Shown here: positions 22,803 to 35,976 of the stretch, piece by piece
Layout: each line of letters starts with the position of its first letter
Numbering within the stretch: the first letter of the stretch is position 1
NCBI RefSeq assembly: GCF_027580225.2
Contig: NC_073358.2
Location: 30,716,501 to 30,780,500, forward strand
Length of the DNA stretch: 64,000 bases
Direction: 5' to 3'
Origin: Misgurnus anguillicaudatus
Lineage: Eukaryota; Chordata; Actinopteri; Cypriniformes; Cobitidae
Translations under genes and position numbers: made by a program
The notes under the pieces: model-generated
Database searches by the model: none
What the model was told of the DNA's origin: nothing
Seen by the model: the letters and a program-made list of their open reading frames with translations, nothing else

Positions 22803-24410
22803 GTAAACATGACGTTATAACCTTATTGCATTGTTCCTGAAATATCCCCTCTCACCCTGAACATAGTTTTGGTATTGTTTAGTTAATAAATGGAACAATG
22901 CATTCTGTTAACATAGTCATAAGTATTATGTTTGTCACGCTTAGGTGCAGTATGTTACACTACTGTGCCATTAATGTTGTGCTACCACAGTAGTGAAGCA
23001 TTATAATAGCCCTTCTATCAGTGTATAACTGCCTTGCATTGTCATAAACATAGTTATCACTGCATTGTTTATAGCGGCACTTTTCAAGTACTGTACTTTA
23101 CTTCTGTAGAAAAGTCACATTATTCAAACTCTGAACGGGAATAATAGTTGCCTGATCTCAGAAGTGCTTCATTTAACTGTCTTTAATTTGCACTTCTTTT
23201 TGGATCCTGAAAACTGCATGCTGACAGTTCCTCATTATCTTATTCATGTGTTTTACATAAATTAGTGTTTGCTGGGGTGTTTGTGTATATGTTTTAAAGA
23301 GAGAGAAGAGCTGCTCAGAGCTGTCATTTATTATACAGCTATTATAGCCTGTGTTGTGGTATAAATGAGGATATTTCTAGTTCAGCATTTTTCGTCACTC
23401 TTCCTTTTTTCCAATCTTGTTTATTTAGTTACATCATTCAGGTTATCTACGCAAAGCTTAGTCATTCTTTCACATTTGTGTCAGATTTAACACATAACTA
23501 TTACCCTGACCAGACCGCACAGTCATAAAAGCCCTCACTCGGAGTGGGCGGAGTTTGCTCCTGTGTTGTTATCAGTTATAACTTTACAGTTGAACAATGA
23601 AACAGGTGACCGGGCCCAAGTATCAAACCTAACACATCAAACACACTCTTACCCAATTGTCCAAACCAGTCAAGCAGGATCCTCCAAAGTATCTGATCTC
23701 ACACCCCCACTTTCTCTTTGCTTTAAGTAATTTCAGATGTGACGGCTGTGAATGACTCTTTCAAATTCTCGTCCAGGCTACGGCTATCTGGATTCATTAC
23801 ACATAGGGTCGATTTGGGTCTTCAACTCATTCAAACTCAATTCAATCACTCAGAGAATCGATTCTTGTTGGATATGTGGTGGTTTGTGATGGACCTTTAT
23901 AATGGCACTGCTGTTTGAGCTTCAAGGTGACAGTCAGAAGCAGTGATTATAGGCCACACGGACAGCATATGGATTACAATAGATGTTTTATGTGATGTGT
24001 TTGCTCTGTATATTGAGAAAGTGTTTTTTTGCTCGGTTGATAATGGGATTTTTTGGATGCTGCTGTCAGTTCACTGAATAGTGTATGAACAGTATTTGCT
24101 CAGAACTACTGTAAGTGTTTGAATGAATTTATCTGTGTGTGTCTGTGCAAGTATTTGTGAGGTTCACTGTTTTAGTAATGTTTGTTTGACAGCAAGAGAC
24201 CAAATCCGGAAGTTTTATTGTGGAGTGATATAGTAGTTATAGAGGATTTCACGTTTTTATTGGTATGAGTGTGAAATAACTGTTGAGCTGCGTATTATAG
24301 GATTATGTCTTGGTTTACTGCTCTTGTTTTAAATAATAACTATACATATTATTCCAGCTAAGTCCAGTGTTTGTGTTGAGAAGAGACTAGGACACATGCG
24401 TAAGGGGTTC
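22803..24410 (+). other. dab2ip intron 1, first part
   Basis: Single-copy-looking intronic DNA following exon 1. I see no repeat termini, microsatellite or conserved coding segment. Intron 1 as a whole runs to 36923 (14.1 kb). Confidence 0.5.
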
Positions 24411-25660
24411 CTAAGGGGCGGTTCTCATTTTCCGTATTTTGTGCACGCAATACGTTATTTTTATTTTAGACGCATTTCAAGCACACTCAAATAAAGAGCG
24501 ACACACACATGGTTCGACGCGCTCTGTTTTCCCCCCGATGCCGTAGCAAGTTGAATGCCATGTCAGAAAGCGCGTTGGAAGGTTTTAGCCGCGAAATGTG
24601 AACTGCCCATTCATTTTTCATTTTACGGCCCATTAAATATATCTATCTCGGGACCCACCAACATATTTTTTAATGTAAATATGAGGAAACACACTTTTCT
24701 CTCTTTTATAATTGACTGTTTTACTGTTTGTACACAATGATGACGTGGCAACATATGCGCACGCAGTTTGGCAACAGAAGTACGCAAAGAATCAGCAGTG
24801 AAGCAACACAGACTTTTTTTAGTTATTTTAAAAAGTTGACTTAACAACTTTTTTAACAAAGCTACCAGACTCGTTTACTATCGTGGAGTGGATAGAAGAT
24901 GTTAGCAGATGACCAAATATAAAGTTGCCAGATACATATATACGTATATTATATTAGTGCAGCCAGACACAACAACCAGACATTTTGATGCTGGGAAACC
25001 GTTTTAATAAACTTTAATAAACAATGAGAAACAACACTACTTCTGTTGTCAAAATGCGTGCACAGGCTATTTGATCACGTGGGCTGTAAAAGGGTCTATG
25101 GTAATGGTACGGTGTAGTCCAAAGCATGAAATGAAGGCAGGATCTAATTGCCGCAAGTACGTTTAATAAAACAAAGAAGCATAAACAAGGGTCTGAGACT
25201 TGACATGGCATGACAAGACAAGAAAACAGACATGGCAACTACTATTTATTAACAATAACCAACAAAAGACAATGATAACATGAGGGCTTATATAGGGACA
25301 GGGAACCAATGGGAACATTACACATCAGGGAATAGGGAAACAAGAGACAACATGGCAAGAAAAGATTTCAAAATAAAGGACATGAACATCAAACAAGAAC
25401 TTTAAAATAAAAGGCATGAACATGACATGACAAATCCTTACCTAGTTTTAATTTTCCTTGTCATTTTTTAATGAAATGTAAAGTCATTTGCAATGTCAAA
25501 ATACCTTATGGTATATCATATCAAAATCAATGTCATTACTAGTCCTAAGTTGGAGTTAACTTTTTTTGTGTCTTTCACAACAGCTTTGCACGACCCATCT
25601 TATCTCACTGTGCGACCCACAAGTGAGTCCCGACCCAAAGTTTAAAAACCCCTCAGTTAA
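24411..25660. repeat. Degenerate hAT-like element with inserted repeat
   Basis: The right edge reads CCCGACCCAAAGTTTAAAAA then CCCCT, and the left edge AAGGGGTTCCTAAGG, resembling hAT ends of the GGGTTTTTAAACTTTGGGTCG style. Both flanking portions carry GGGACCCACC / GCGACCCAC motifs. Between, about 25000-25440, a TTTAATAAA- and ACATGACAAG-rich segment looks like a separate minus-strand retroelement or repeat. No 8-bp duplication was confirmed. Confidence 0.35.
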
Positions 25661-26052
25661 ATAGGAAATATCATGAAAATCTGACTTTTTCTATGTTTAA
25701 GTGCTATAATTGGGTCCCCAGTGCTTCTATCCACATAGAAAATGTGAAAAAGATCAACCCAGTAACTTAGTTTTGGTTAAACATTTTCTGCAAGCATGTT
25801 TAAAAATAGGTCATTGAAATTTGGCTCCAATATATCCAACCATTCCACTGCACTGCCATTTATTGCAGAGATCAGCTCATTTGCATTTAAAGGACACACC
25901 TAAAAACAGCACATTTTTGCTCACATCAACAAAGTGTCAATTTTAACATGCTATAATTAATTATCTATACAATATTTTGAGATAAAACTTTACAAATGTA
26001 CTCTTGGGACACCAAAGATTTATTTTACATCTTAAAAAAGTCTTGTGAACTG
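25661..26052. mobile_element. Diverged copy of the GAAAATCTGACTTTTT MITE family
   Basis: Shares long ordered phrases with the intact copy at 59952-60466: GAAAATCTGACTTTTTC, AAGTGCTATAATTGGGTCCC, AAAAAGATCAACCCAGTAAC, GGACACCAAAGATTTATTT. It ends GTCCCCTTTAAGG. It lacks the block with GATGTCATAAGGAGC and has a degraded left end. Confidence 0.75.
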
Positions 26053-26265
26053 TCCCCTTTAAGGGACCCAGCATTGGGTCAAAAAAGAGATGAACCTACC
26101 CATTGGTTTTTAATTTATCATAGGCTGTTGTTTTAACCCCAAATTCTGTGTTGTGTGAACTCATTGTTGGGTGAAATAAAAAAAATTCTGGATTAATTTA
26201 ACTCAACGGGTGGGTTTGACCCTTTTGACCCAACGGTAGACTCCAGCATTTTTTGGAGTGCATCA
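26052..26265. repeat. GGGTT/AACCC-rich repeat (copy 3)
   Basis: Alternating GGGTCAAAA, AACCC, TTCTGTGTTGTGTG and CATTGTTGGGT phrases, ending GACCCAACGGTAGACTCCAG. It directly abuts the MITE on its left. Confidence 0.5.
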
Positions 26266-27608
26266 TAACATAAAGTTGGATTGTAGTGTTATTTTAATCT
26301 TTTTGTATGAGTGATCCAATTTTTGTTTTTTTTGCTGGAAGGGGTGCCATATACTGTACATTTGCAAATCTGTTTTTACCTTTTTGCAGAACAGTCATTT
26401 TTCTGAAACACAGTATTTGCTCAAAGAGAATATCAAGAATTGATCTTCTGGACCACTTACACATTGGATATATTATACAATTTTCACAGAATACTGAGCT
26501 CAAAAGTATTACAATATTAGTTTAAAGTTATTTGTGTTTGTCATTTGCTAGTCCACTTCTGTCAATAAAAAGGGATTTATACAGTACACTGGTTGATTCT
26601 CATTTTAAGTGGTACGAGAATAAATATCATTGGTTATATTTTTAAACAGAATTATGAGCCTTGTTATCTGCAGCACTTGTTTGGGTTCAGGAAACTGCTT
26701 ATCTAACTAGCTTGAACATGACAGAAGATGACAACACTTTGAATCTGAATATTCAAATACTGCAAGCGTACTCAGTCAGGAAACTAACTCCTCTATGAGC
26801 TCACCTGAGCTCAACCCTGTTACACAACCAATAACACAGACCCACACAAGGGACAAACGCACATAAGGGCACACATTAAGAACAAACATAAAGGGCAAAC
26901 TGTAGTCTATTTATTTAGAGTTGTATGTCAAGAGTGTTTAAGGACTGTGTTTGTCTCTCTCTCTCTTTCTAGCTCTGCCTTCCTTCCTCCCTCACCCTTG
27001 TCTGTTCATATCTGATAAAACAACATTACATCACCATTGTACCAGCTGCTAAAGGGACAACCTGTAACACACATACTGACACAGCTGTGTGAGTTTGTGC
27101 TGTCCGCTGTCCCGTGGACAGTACAACCCCAGCTCTCCCACAGTCGATGTTTTTTCGCCATGCTATGGTTTCTATGTCAGATTAGGCAACGCATGGGATC
27201 ATGATTAGTGGGTGAGCTTAGCTGTGACTGACAGTTGCTTGCAGCTGTGGATTTCACATGTTTACTCAACATTATCTCATAGGAATGCTATGTCAGACGA
27301 TTATGATGGAGGTTGTCCTGTACTACTGATCTGAGACTGGTTTCACACAGTACATTAAAACCAAGATGTATGTATGCTAGGGAAGTGTTTTAAGAGTCTC
27401 ACTTGGAACATCACTTGATATGTTAAGCCAGGTTGCACATGTGGGAGAGGTGATTTCATTCGAACCCTTTCTTCTTCACATAATTTTGTGGATACAGTAT
27501 CTAAAAAGCTGTTGGGGGTTTCGAACTGGGGTGCCTCAGAAGGTTCGGGTCCCCCCAAAAGTTCTCAATTTAAATGTTTCTTTATAAAAAAGAAGATGGA
27601 TATATACA

Positions 27609-27792
27609 GTGGTGTAGTGGTGTCTGGAGAAGTGGGTATACTCTAAATTTATGCCCCCAGTAGAAGTGGGTATACTCTTAATGTATGCTCCCAGTAGAAG
27701 TGGGTATACCCCATGCCATCAAATAAAGAGGTGGGTATACTCCGTATACCTGCGTATACTCCGTATACCTGCGTATACCCTGCACTACACCA
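27609..27792. mobile_element. 184-bp hAT-type MITE with internal minisatellite, duplication TATATACA
   Basis: Ends GTGGTGTAGTG and CACTACACCA, flanked by identical 8-mers TATATACA (27601-27608 and 27793-27800). The interior is almost entirely tandem variants of GTAGAAGTGGGTATACTC (about three units), then GTATACCTGCGTATACTCC (two to three units). The element is therefore essentially termini plus a short minisatellite. The 60-codon frames across it only reflect the repeats. Confidence 0.85.
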
Positions 27793-29094
27793 TATATACA
27801 TATTTTAGAAACGGGGTTCCTTGCTATAAGTAAATTATTTGTGGGGGTCCCTACCATCATAAACTATATATAGCTAATATGATCTGATTTTTTTAAGCCA
27901 TGGGGCATTTTTATTCTGTTTTTCTGTACCATGCTTATAAATGAAAAGGGTAAATGTTTTTCTGCCAAAAAAGACCAGCCTATACAAGCATGAATTTCTG
28001 TGTTGGTCCAAGCTGGTTTATGTTGATGTGTTGTTGGTCTAGCTAGTATACCAGCAACAAATAATCTATCAGCATTTCTTTTTGTTACTGCTGGTTGACT
28101 AAAGAAGGCTTATTGGTTAAAGTGGCAGGGACACCAGCATTTGTATTATACTAATATTGTCTAGTATAATATTGTTTTTTTGTGATGTGGACAGATGCTC
28201 TATGTCTTCGATATGATTCATGTCCTATGCCCTCACCACATTTTTGGTCTATTGTTGTCCAGTTTATCATACTTAGTGCAGAAAATTGAGGAAATACAGC
28301 TGAATGTAGTAGGGAAGTATATCATCTCATAATGGAAACTGGGGTAAATATAAATGTACTATTGTGCTAGGTTTATTTCAAAAGATGATCTGATAAAAAT
28401 GGGTCATTTTTATAGGATTTGTGCAGAGATTGTATACTATTGTATACTAGTTGTTAAAAGGGATTGTGGACAGTTCAAATAAACATGATCCAAAACTGTA
28501 GCAACAATACATGTAGATCAGCATGGAAAGTAGAAAATAAAAACAATAAAAATGGAAGAAGAAAGAAAGGAAGAAAGAGCAATAGGAAAGAGACAGTGAC
28601 TAAGACATGAGAGACAGGAAATGAACAGAACAAGCAAGGTGAAGGACAACAGAGGTAACAGTGATTTAACAGACATGAAAAAGCCTAAAGATGTAAAACT
28701 AAAGAAGAGACTGAAATGAACTGTATATGTGTGCAGTATTGTCTATGATTTGCTTTCAAATACTTGATATTTGAAGACTGTGTGTGTTTGTGTGTGCTGT
28801 GTGTTCTGGAATGTCTGAGTTTTCTTCAACCCCAATGTGCAAAAACACCAACTTCCTTTTCTTTTCCAAAAACACACTTTACACGCACACACATACCCGC
28901 ACAATCTCTCTCACAGTCAAAGTCAGCAAAGCTTTGGCATCATTTTCGTTGTGTACAATATTGCCAAAGTTTAAAGAACTTGCAGCCACAATATGAACGA
29001 AACAAGACAATAAAAAGTGAATGAGGTGCCAGAAACATGAAAACAAGTAGCGTGAGCAACTTAACATTTGCAAAAAGTGCATGATAATAATAAT

Positions 29095-29262
29095 TGAAAG
29101 GTGTAATGTGGGTTTTTAAGCGACATCTACTGGTGAGATTGTGAATTGCAACCAACCTCAATTTCGAAACGCAATAAGAAGCTACGGTAGCTGCCATAGG
29201 ACAAACATGTCAACATTTGAGACAACGTAGGGATGAAATGTGCTTTGTAGAGGAATGTGTCC
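29095..29262. repeat. Fragment of GGTGTAATGTG...ACATGTCAACATTTGAGAC repeat
   Basis: GCGACATCTACTGGTGAGAT, GAATTGCAACCAAC and ACAAACATGTC are characteristic phrases of the same broad family as 62358-62614 (which shares GAATTGCAACCAACG). It appears to be the other half of that element type. Confidence 0.4.
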
Positions 29263-29263
29263 G

Positions 29264-30093
29264 TTAAAGGATTAGTAAATTTTCTTAAAAGAAAAATCCA
29301 GATAATTTACTCACCACCATGTCATCCAAAATGTTGATCTCTTTCTTTGTTCAGTTGAGAAGAAATTATGTTTTTTGAGGAAAACATTGCAAGATTTTTC
29401 TAATTTTAATGGACTTTAATAGAGCCCAACATTTAATACTTAACTCAACACTTAACAGTTTTTTTCAACAGAGTTTCAAAGGACTATAAACAATCCCAAA
29501 CGAGGCATAAGGGTCTTATGTAGCGAAACGATTGTCATTTTTGACAATAAAAATAACAAATATACACTTTTAAAGCACAACTTCTCGTCTAGATCCCGTC
29601 GTGATGCGCCAGCTGACCCCACGCAATACGTCATGACGTCAAGAGGTCAAAGAGGACGAACGCGAAACTCCGCCCCAGTGTTTACAAGTGTTGAGAAAGA
29701 GGACCGTTCCTACGTTGCTGTATGTCAACTGATACTTATTAATGGCTTTGTGTCAGTTTATTGTTTAAAATGGTCCGCAAATGTGCGTTTTATATATGTA
29801 ACACGTGACCTCCCTACATCACTACGCATTTACGTTAGGTCGCGCTGGACCGGACCTAGACAAAAAGTTGTGGTTTAAAAGTACATATTTTCTATTTTTC
29901 CTGTCAAAAATGACAATCGCCCCGCCAGACAAGACCCCCATGCCCCGTCTGGGATTGTTCACAGTCCCCCGAAACTCCGCTGAAAAAAAACTGTTAAGTG
30001 TTGAGTTAAGTATTAAATGTTGGGTTCTATTAAAGTCCATTAAAATTAGAAAAATCCTGCAATGTTTTCCTCAAAAAACATAATTTCTTCTCG
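29264..30093. mobile_element. Fold-back element, right end truncated (family F, copy 1)
   Basis: The left arm from TTAAAGGATTAGT includes GAGAAGAAATTATG, GAGGAAAACATTGCA and TTAATGGACTTTAATAG. These return reversed in the right arm up to CATAATTTCTTCTCG at 30093, after which the terminal about 85 bp is missing. The GC-rich centre (about 29620-29850) holds CGTCATGACGTCAAGAGGTC. A second copy at 54310-55373 retains the right end. Confidence 0.8.
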
Positions 30094-30775
30094 CACACAA
30101 TGGCACAGTCCATGAATTATGTCCTCTATCTGCAGTTTCTGATAACTTTCAACTTTCAATCTATTTTTTAAGGTCCAAATTGAATCGTACAGTATGTTCT
30201 TGTGCGATTTTTACAATATGCTATAGTTTTTCTTTTGTTTTTCTGTAATTTGATTGGCTAACTGTCTGAGTGCTGTCCTGTGATGGGTTCAATGTCATCA
30301 ATATCTGTGGCCCATAACTGTGGCCCTCATGTACTCCACTTGGAACGCAGTGCTTAAGCATTAGTAGGATGTCAGATCACTGTTTTAAAACTGGTTTTGC
30401 TTTTTTTAGACTAATTAGGAAGAGATATTGGTTCTATTCTGCTCTGCAAGTTTGGTGTTGCCGTGTGTATTTGTAAAACGCTTTTATGAATTTAAAATTC
30501 GCAGTGTTTCAATTTGTTCCTTTATCAAGGCATATACTTAATTGTTTTAAATTAGTTTAACGTAGATACATGTACATTTGTCAAGAGTTAATTTCTGTCA
30601 TAACACAACCAAAATGTCATTTTATGAAATTAATGACTTGGATTCGATCGCATAATAAAGAAAACAGACAAAAAGTGCCCAGGAACTTCTTCAATACTTT
30701 CTAAAAAGCATCCTAGAGTAAGATCTCAGTCATTTCTAGGCAAAGTGCCCTGTCAGAAATAAAGCTACAAACGCT

Positions 30776-30930
30776 GTCACTGTGACAGTTTCCCTAAAAA
30801 GATCCTAATATGTACCATTTAGGCACAGATACCAATATTTAAGTACCAATATGTACCTTTGAGGTACTAATATGGAACCTTTAGGTACAAAGGTGTACTT
30901 TTTGAAATGGTACTGCGGCCTCAGTCACAA
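30776..30930. repeat. GTACC/GGTAC-rich interspersed repeat
   Basis: Recurrent TAATATGTACC, AGGTACTAATATGG and TAGGTACAAAGG units in both orientations, bounded by GTGACAG on the left and CTCAGTCAC on the right. It resembles a common teleost DNA-element fragment. Confidence 0.5.
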
Positions 30931-32910
30931 CTTTTGTACATTTATTTCTTTGTGACAGTTTGTTATTATAGTGAATATCCTAAAATACATCAAAGTTTAG
31001 ATTATTTTTCAATTTCAGTTCATGCGCTTTTTTATCATCACTTTTGATCATTTTGATATCATAACAAACAAAATTTTTAGTTACATTTGTGACATTCGTT
31101 AGCCTATATGAGTTTATTATTATTATGAAATGTGGAAAAAAATTAATGAAGAATAAGTAAGTGACCATAAACTTTTGATCAGTAGTGTATATCAAATTAC
31201 AAATGGCCTGAAATAGCTACAGTTATTTTATCAAAGCCTTTTCAAGCTGCACTTGATATATTGTATTATTTCATAGGTTGCGTCAGAGCCTGCCGAAACA
31301 CAACAATACGGAAAAAAGATACAAATCATAATTGAGCATCTTGCGTTATCTCTGACTCATTTCATTACCACTGTTGACTCATCTATAAACCACATGAATA
31401 AAATATTGTACTTTCTTAATGCATGTCCTTGGTCTTATCGTAAACAACAAGAGAAAGCATTTATTTGAACGGATGAAACCTCCCTTCTGTGCTGTTGTAT
31501 ACAATGTTGTGTGACAGTCAAGCCATAGTCAAATAAGTATTAAACCCGCCCATTCAACCACCTGGTTTATAAAAGCTATACACAAACGCAGAGATGGTGA
31601 AGTGCTGCGTCTATGACCAATTGTCCCCAATCACCAATTGTGAAGGTAGGTTTATCTAAATAACTTGCTTATAGGAATATGACTTTATACAATTTAATCA
31701 GCGGCTGATAAAAAGCCCTACAATACGTTCATTTTAATTCAATAGGCTGCTTTATTCTGTGAGAAGTCGTTTCAGTCATTACAGAATTTTCATTTCTACT
31801 GGCGGTAATTCACTGCACCCTGTTGCGTGATTAATGGTCATTACAAATACTAAAAAAGCTGGACAAAATGAAATCAAATACATTTGCAGGCCTGCCATGG
31901 AGTAAATAATAGGTGCAGAGGATGGTAAACACCCTCCTGACAGCCATGCACTGAATGTGAGTTTATCAATGTTGTCTTACTGTCTAATAGAAATGTTTGT
32001 CCTTTACAGAATGTTGACAGGTAGACATCTTTCTCTTGTTTGTTTGTGTACCTGTTTGTGTATTTTTGTGGTGTTTTGTGTGCTCTTTCAGTTTTGCATG
32101 GCAAGTCATTCAAGCATTGTGAGCTTTAGGAGCAGGTGCAGGGAATGTTTGATTAGAAAAGGGAACCATTGAACAATGCACACACACATACACACTCTTT
32201 GCATATGCAAATGTTTTGTGATATTAAATGATATCTTTTCTTTAAATGTGAAGTTAAAGGGATGAAAACGTTTCGTTTCCTTAAATATGAATAGTATATG
32301 TTATTAATAATAAGGTTATTAATGCATAAGGTTTTGTTAATTTGAATGCACCAAACTCTTAAGTCTACATATTAGATCCTCATGGTTCTGTAACCTCATT
32401 CCACTCAGGAATGTCCTCTACAGGAAGACCTGGAAGCATTATGTCCAAGCCCACAGCTCAGGAAGTGTGTTTTGTGACCCTCTGCGTGTGCTGACAGTTG
32501 GCCTTGTTTCTGTAAGAGATTATTCTGAGACTGGCTAAATTCTCTAAAGGTTTGAGATGTGGTTGCTATGGGAACAGTTGAGGTAGGCGATTGTCTTTTA
32601 TGACCGCTGGGAAGGTATCTGTCAATCATGGTGTCGCCGAGGACAGCCGGGTCTAATGAAAACACATGTTAAAGCTCAAGGAGAGTGAGACAGATATGCA
32701 GGTGTTTGTGTGGGTGGTGTTCACTTCTGCAGAGGTTACATTTGTGCACTGTTTCTATGTTTAGGCAACAAAATATATTCTACAGCAAACATGATAGCAT
32801 TGGCTCTTTATCAGTGTCTCATCTGTTTGAAACCATGCTGTAGTGCCACATCAGATTCTTTCGATAAAAAATAGTAGTATGCAATAGTATGAATACATTA
32901 ATCTGTTATG
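30931..32910 (+). other. dab2ip intron 1, single-copy part
   Basis: AT-rich intronic DNA without repeat ends or credible exons. Frames of up to 86 codons here have no motif. Confidence 0.4.
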
Positions 32911-33031
32911 TTAACTCTTTCACCACCAGCGTAATAGCGGTATTGCAGAAAGACAGAAAATCTCGTCATTGCCGGAGAAGCGTTTTCTCTTAATTGACGA
33001 GATATCTCATCAATGGCGGTGAAAGAGTTAA
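32911..33031. mobile_element. 121-bp palindromic MITE, TTAA-ended
   Basis: TTAACTCTTTCACC on the left and GGTGAAAGAGTTAA on the right are perfect inverted repeats. An internal ATCTCGTC / GACGAGAT pair lies within. Too small to encode anything; TTAA serves as both end and probable target duplication. Confidence 0.8.
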
Positions 33032-33329
33032 TAAAAACTTTTTAAGCAGTTCTGTTTATAAACACTAAATAATTCTACATCCAAACAATGTGACATGCAG
33101 CTTTAGGGATGAAGTTTATTATCTCTAATAAGTCTTACCCATAAACAAATACGAGTGTGTGTTTATAACTTTGTTTGTGCCTTTTTTTATTCTGTCTTAG
33201 TGGTGGTTGACACTTGTTGAACTGTCTTCTCCTGAGGGAAGATCTAAATGAAAACACACTGATTCTCACATGCATCTACAGCCACACACATAAAAAGCTA
33301 CACAAGGACACTGTACTTTGATGTCAATA

Positions 33330-35228
33330 TTAAAGTCCCCCCGTGGTTGATAATTTTATATCTAAAAAACTCATCTTTGAGCATTATTGTAGCACACAGG
33401 ATGTAAAAGTTTTTTCATGCTTATGTAACTCCGACACCCTTTCGTCATTTTTCATACAATCTATAAATCTGCAAATTAGTCCCTGTCTCTACTAATTCGC
33501 ACATTTTTTTCATTTACGGTTTCCAGGTTAAAGACCACTTATTATCTGATTCATGATTTTACATGTCCTTTGGTGTGTAAGTGTGTATTAGTACATGTTA
33601 ACGATACGAAAAAGTACAAATCTCAAAGTAAACGCTGACGCAAGTTATCGTCTCCAACTTAAATCTCTTTTCTTGGACTACAACAAACACACGGATTTTG
33701 TAGGCAACAGTTTACTTCCGTCATTATCATTATTGCGCCCGCTTCTGACTTACAGCATGTGAGGAGCCTATGTTTTCATACTTTTGAGCAGTATAGAGTA
33801 GCACTTGTTGTTTCTGCAGACATGGTTTTATGTTTAAGTATCCTTACCTTACCAATCTGTTATGTTCTTCTTAAGCTGCGCTGGTAAAGTTGATCGATCA
33901 GCATTCAGCTTTGTCATCTGCATTTTCTGGATCAGATTCGGCTCGTATTTATGAGGTAGAAAAGACGATATTAACTCCTCTCGGTATTGCATTGGGAGCT
34001 GATTTTCCAAATACAGAAAGGAGCGTCATATTTCCTGCTGACGACAGAGGTATTCAGGCCAATCACAACGTACTGGTTAGTTGGCTAATCGGAGGACACT
34101 GGCTATGTTTATATGCACAAAATTTTGTCAATCCAATTGAATTTAATACGATTGAATGTAAAGACGATACAGTTTACATGCACCCTAAACATTTCAATCT
34201 GATTAAAATGTTCGTTTACATATACATTCTATAGAATCCGAACCGAACGTCTGCGCAAGCGCACAGCCAGGGTTGCCAGATTTGCATATCAGAACCATCC
34301 CAAATGGACATTCAAAACAATGCCCAAAAGCAACCCAATAACTATTCACAGCCCAAATACCAATAACTAATGAACGAAATAGTTTCATCTTTAACACACA
34401 CAAAAAAAAAAAAAACTGGTGGAAGTTTAAACAGTAGCCCAAATCTAAACTCAAAATAAGGACTTGGCAAAGCCTCGCTGCGGAAAGCATTTCTCGTCAA
34501 GTTCACGCATTATCGCTGGATTAAAGTCAAAGTGGAGTTGGAGAAAGTTGTTCTTAGAAGTTTTCAGATATAGGTGTTGAAAACACACTTTTCAAAAGTC
34601 ACAACGCTATTTTATTGCTTTAAGTAGCCTAATGTTTTAAAAGTACACATAAACGCGGCAGAATGTACATTGCGTGACCCCAGTAACCTTACCTAATGAT
34701 GCACCTGCCTTGCTATTGCGTTTTTTTTGTGACGAGAATCATGTGATATAAGAGTTTAATATAAACGTGAACTTGAGCATAAATGTTCTGCGCATGTCCA
34801 CAATGTATTTTTTCATCGGATTGAGAAAATACTACGATTCCCGCGTTTACATGCGTACTTTTCTCCTGCGGATCGGTTCACAGATCGGAGTACACCACCC
34901 CCTTCAATACGATCCAAATTTGCATCCGATCGTCCTCAATCGTATTGATTAAGGTGTTTACATGAAGGCTTGTCAATACAATTGAGCCATCAATACGATT
35001 ACAAACGGATTATTTGGTTGCATGTAAACGTACCTCCTGTGCTTTTCTTAATTATGAGCTTTGTATAAAATCAGCATGTTTTAGGGAGGCAGAGCATAGA
35101 GGAGCAACAATAATGTACAGTATGTGGAAAATAATGTGTTTTTTGAAACATAAACCACACAAACACATTGCATTACACCAAATACACAAAATAATGTTGT
35201 TTTTAGCAATGTAATAGTTGCTCTTTAA
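33330..35228 (-). mobile_element. TTAA-ended DNA element (family K, copy 2), interrupted
   Basis: Reverse-orientation, longer copy of the element at 6279-6770. It reads inward from TTAAAGTCCCCCCG at 33330, through AGTTATCGTCTCCAACTT and TCGTAT-TTATGAGG, to about 34100. It resumes at about 35033 and ends with AACAACATTATTTTGTG's reverse and CTTTAA at 35228. The gap is filled by another element (34104-35032). A 114-codon frame at 33890 crosses the junction between the two repeats and is not a gene. Confidence 0.72.
34104..35032. mobile_element. DNA element with TACGTTTACATGCA termini, nested in family K
   Basis: Left end TATGTTTATATGCA and right end TGCATGTAAACGTA are inverted repeats (12 of 14 identical). 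Sub-terminal AATACGATTG / CAATACGATTAC and GTTTACATG motifs recur in both arms. It splits the family K copy, so it is younger than that insertion. A target duplication is not clear; superfamily unknown. Confidence 0.6.
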
Positions 35229-35976
35229 TGCATTCACACTGTACATGTTAGCAACAGAGAAGTAAAGCTGAAGCAGTGGTGCTGCTGTCTATGCAGCATC
35301 CATACATAATATGTATGGCTAAAACCCATTTAATTGTGATGATATGATTGGTTACTGGGAAAAAGGTTATTTCAAACCACGTTAATCTTTTGGAAAACTC
35401 ACATTTTATGGAGAAAATACTCAGCAATGTGTTGAATTTGTCTTAAAAAAACACCATATAGACAACAATAAAACTGTTTTGTGATTTTCAGCATAGGGAG
35501 ATTTTGAGCACGTCCCTTTTTTGTGCTTGTCCCTTAACATTATATATCTTTAACATGCATACCGTCACTCTGAAAGAAAGAGAAAGAGAGAGAAGAACAT
35601 TAGATCAAGCTTCATGGCTCCTGACTGTTAAATTCTCATTACAGATCATCATTGGGTCTGATGGAAACTGGTTGGCTTGATTAAAGTTTAATAATCTGCT
35701 GCTGAGGGGATTTTTATCAAGAATTTTTTATTTCACCTCATTTACTTATTTGAAGTGTATTATTTTGAAGACCATTTACAAAGTCATGCTCTACGATGTC
35801 TCTGCATACAAATTCTATTGATGCCTCAACAGAAAATATGCAATAGCAGCAAAACAAATGAACCCTTATATCCAATGTCCTACAGCATGACATGATAAAT
35901 AACTTTTTTTTAAAAATTGTATACTTTATAACGCATGATGTGTTTATGACCTCAATTTTAATGAGTGACTATATAG

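Noticed and set aside
27630..27785. CRISPR-like array
   Set aside because: Units are directly tandem with no unique spacers, inside an element with hAT duplications, in a vertebrate genome.
33890..34234. 114-codon frame on the plus strand
   Set aside because: Spans the junction between family K and the element nested in it, so it cannot be an ancestral protein.
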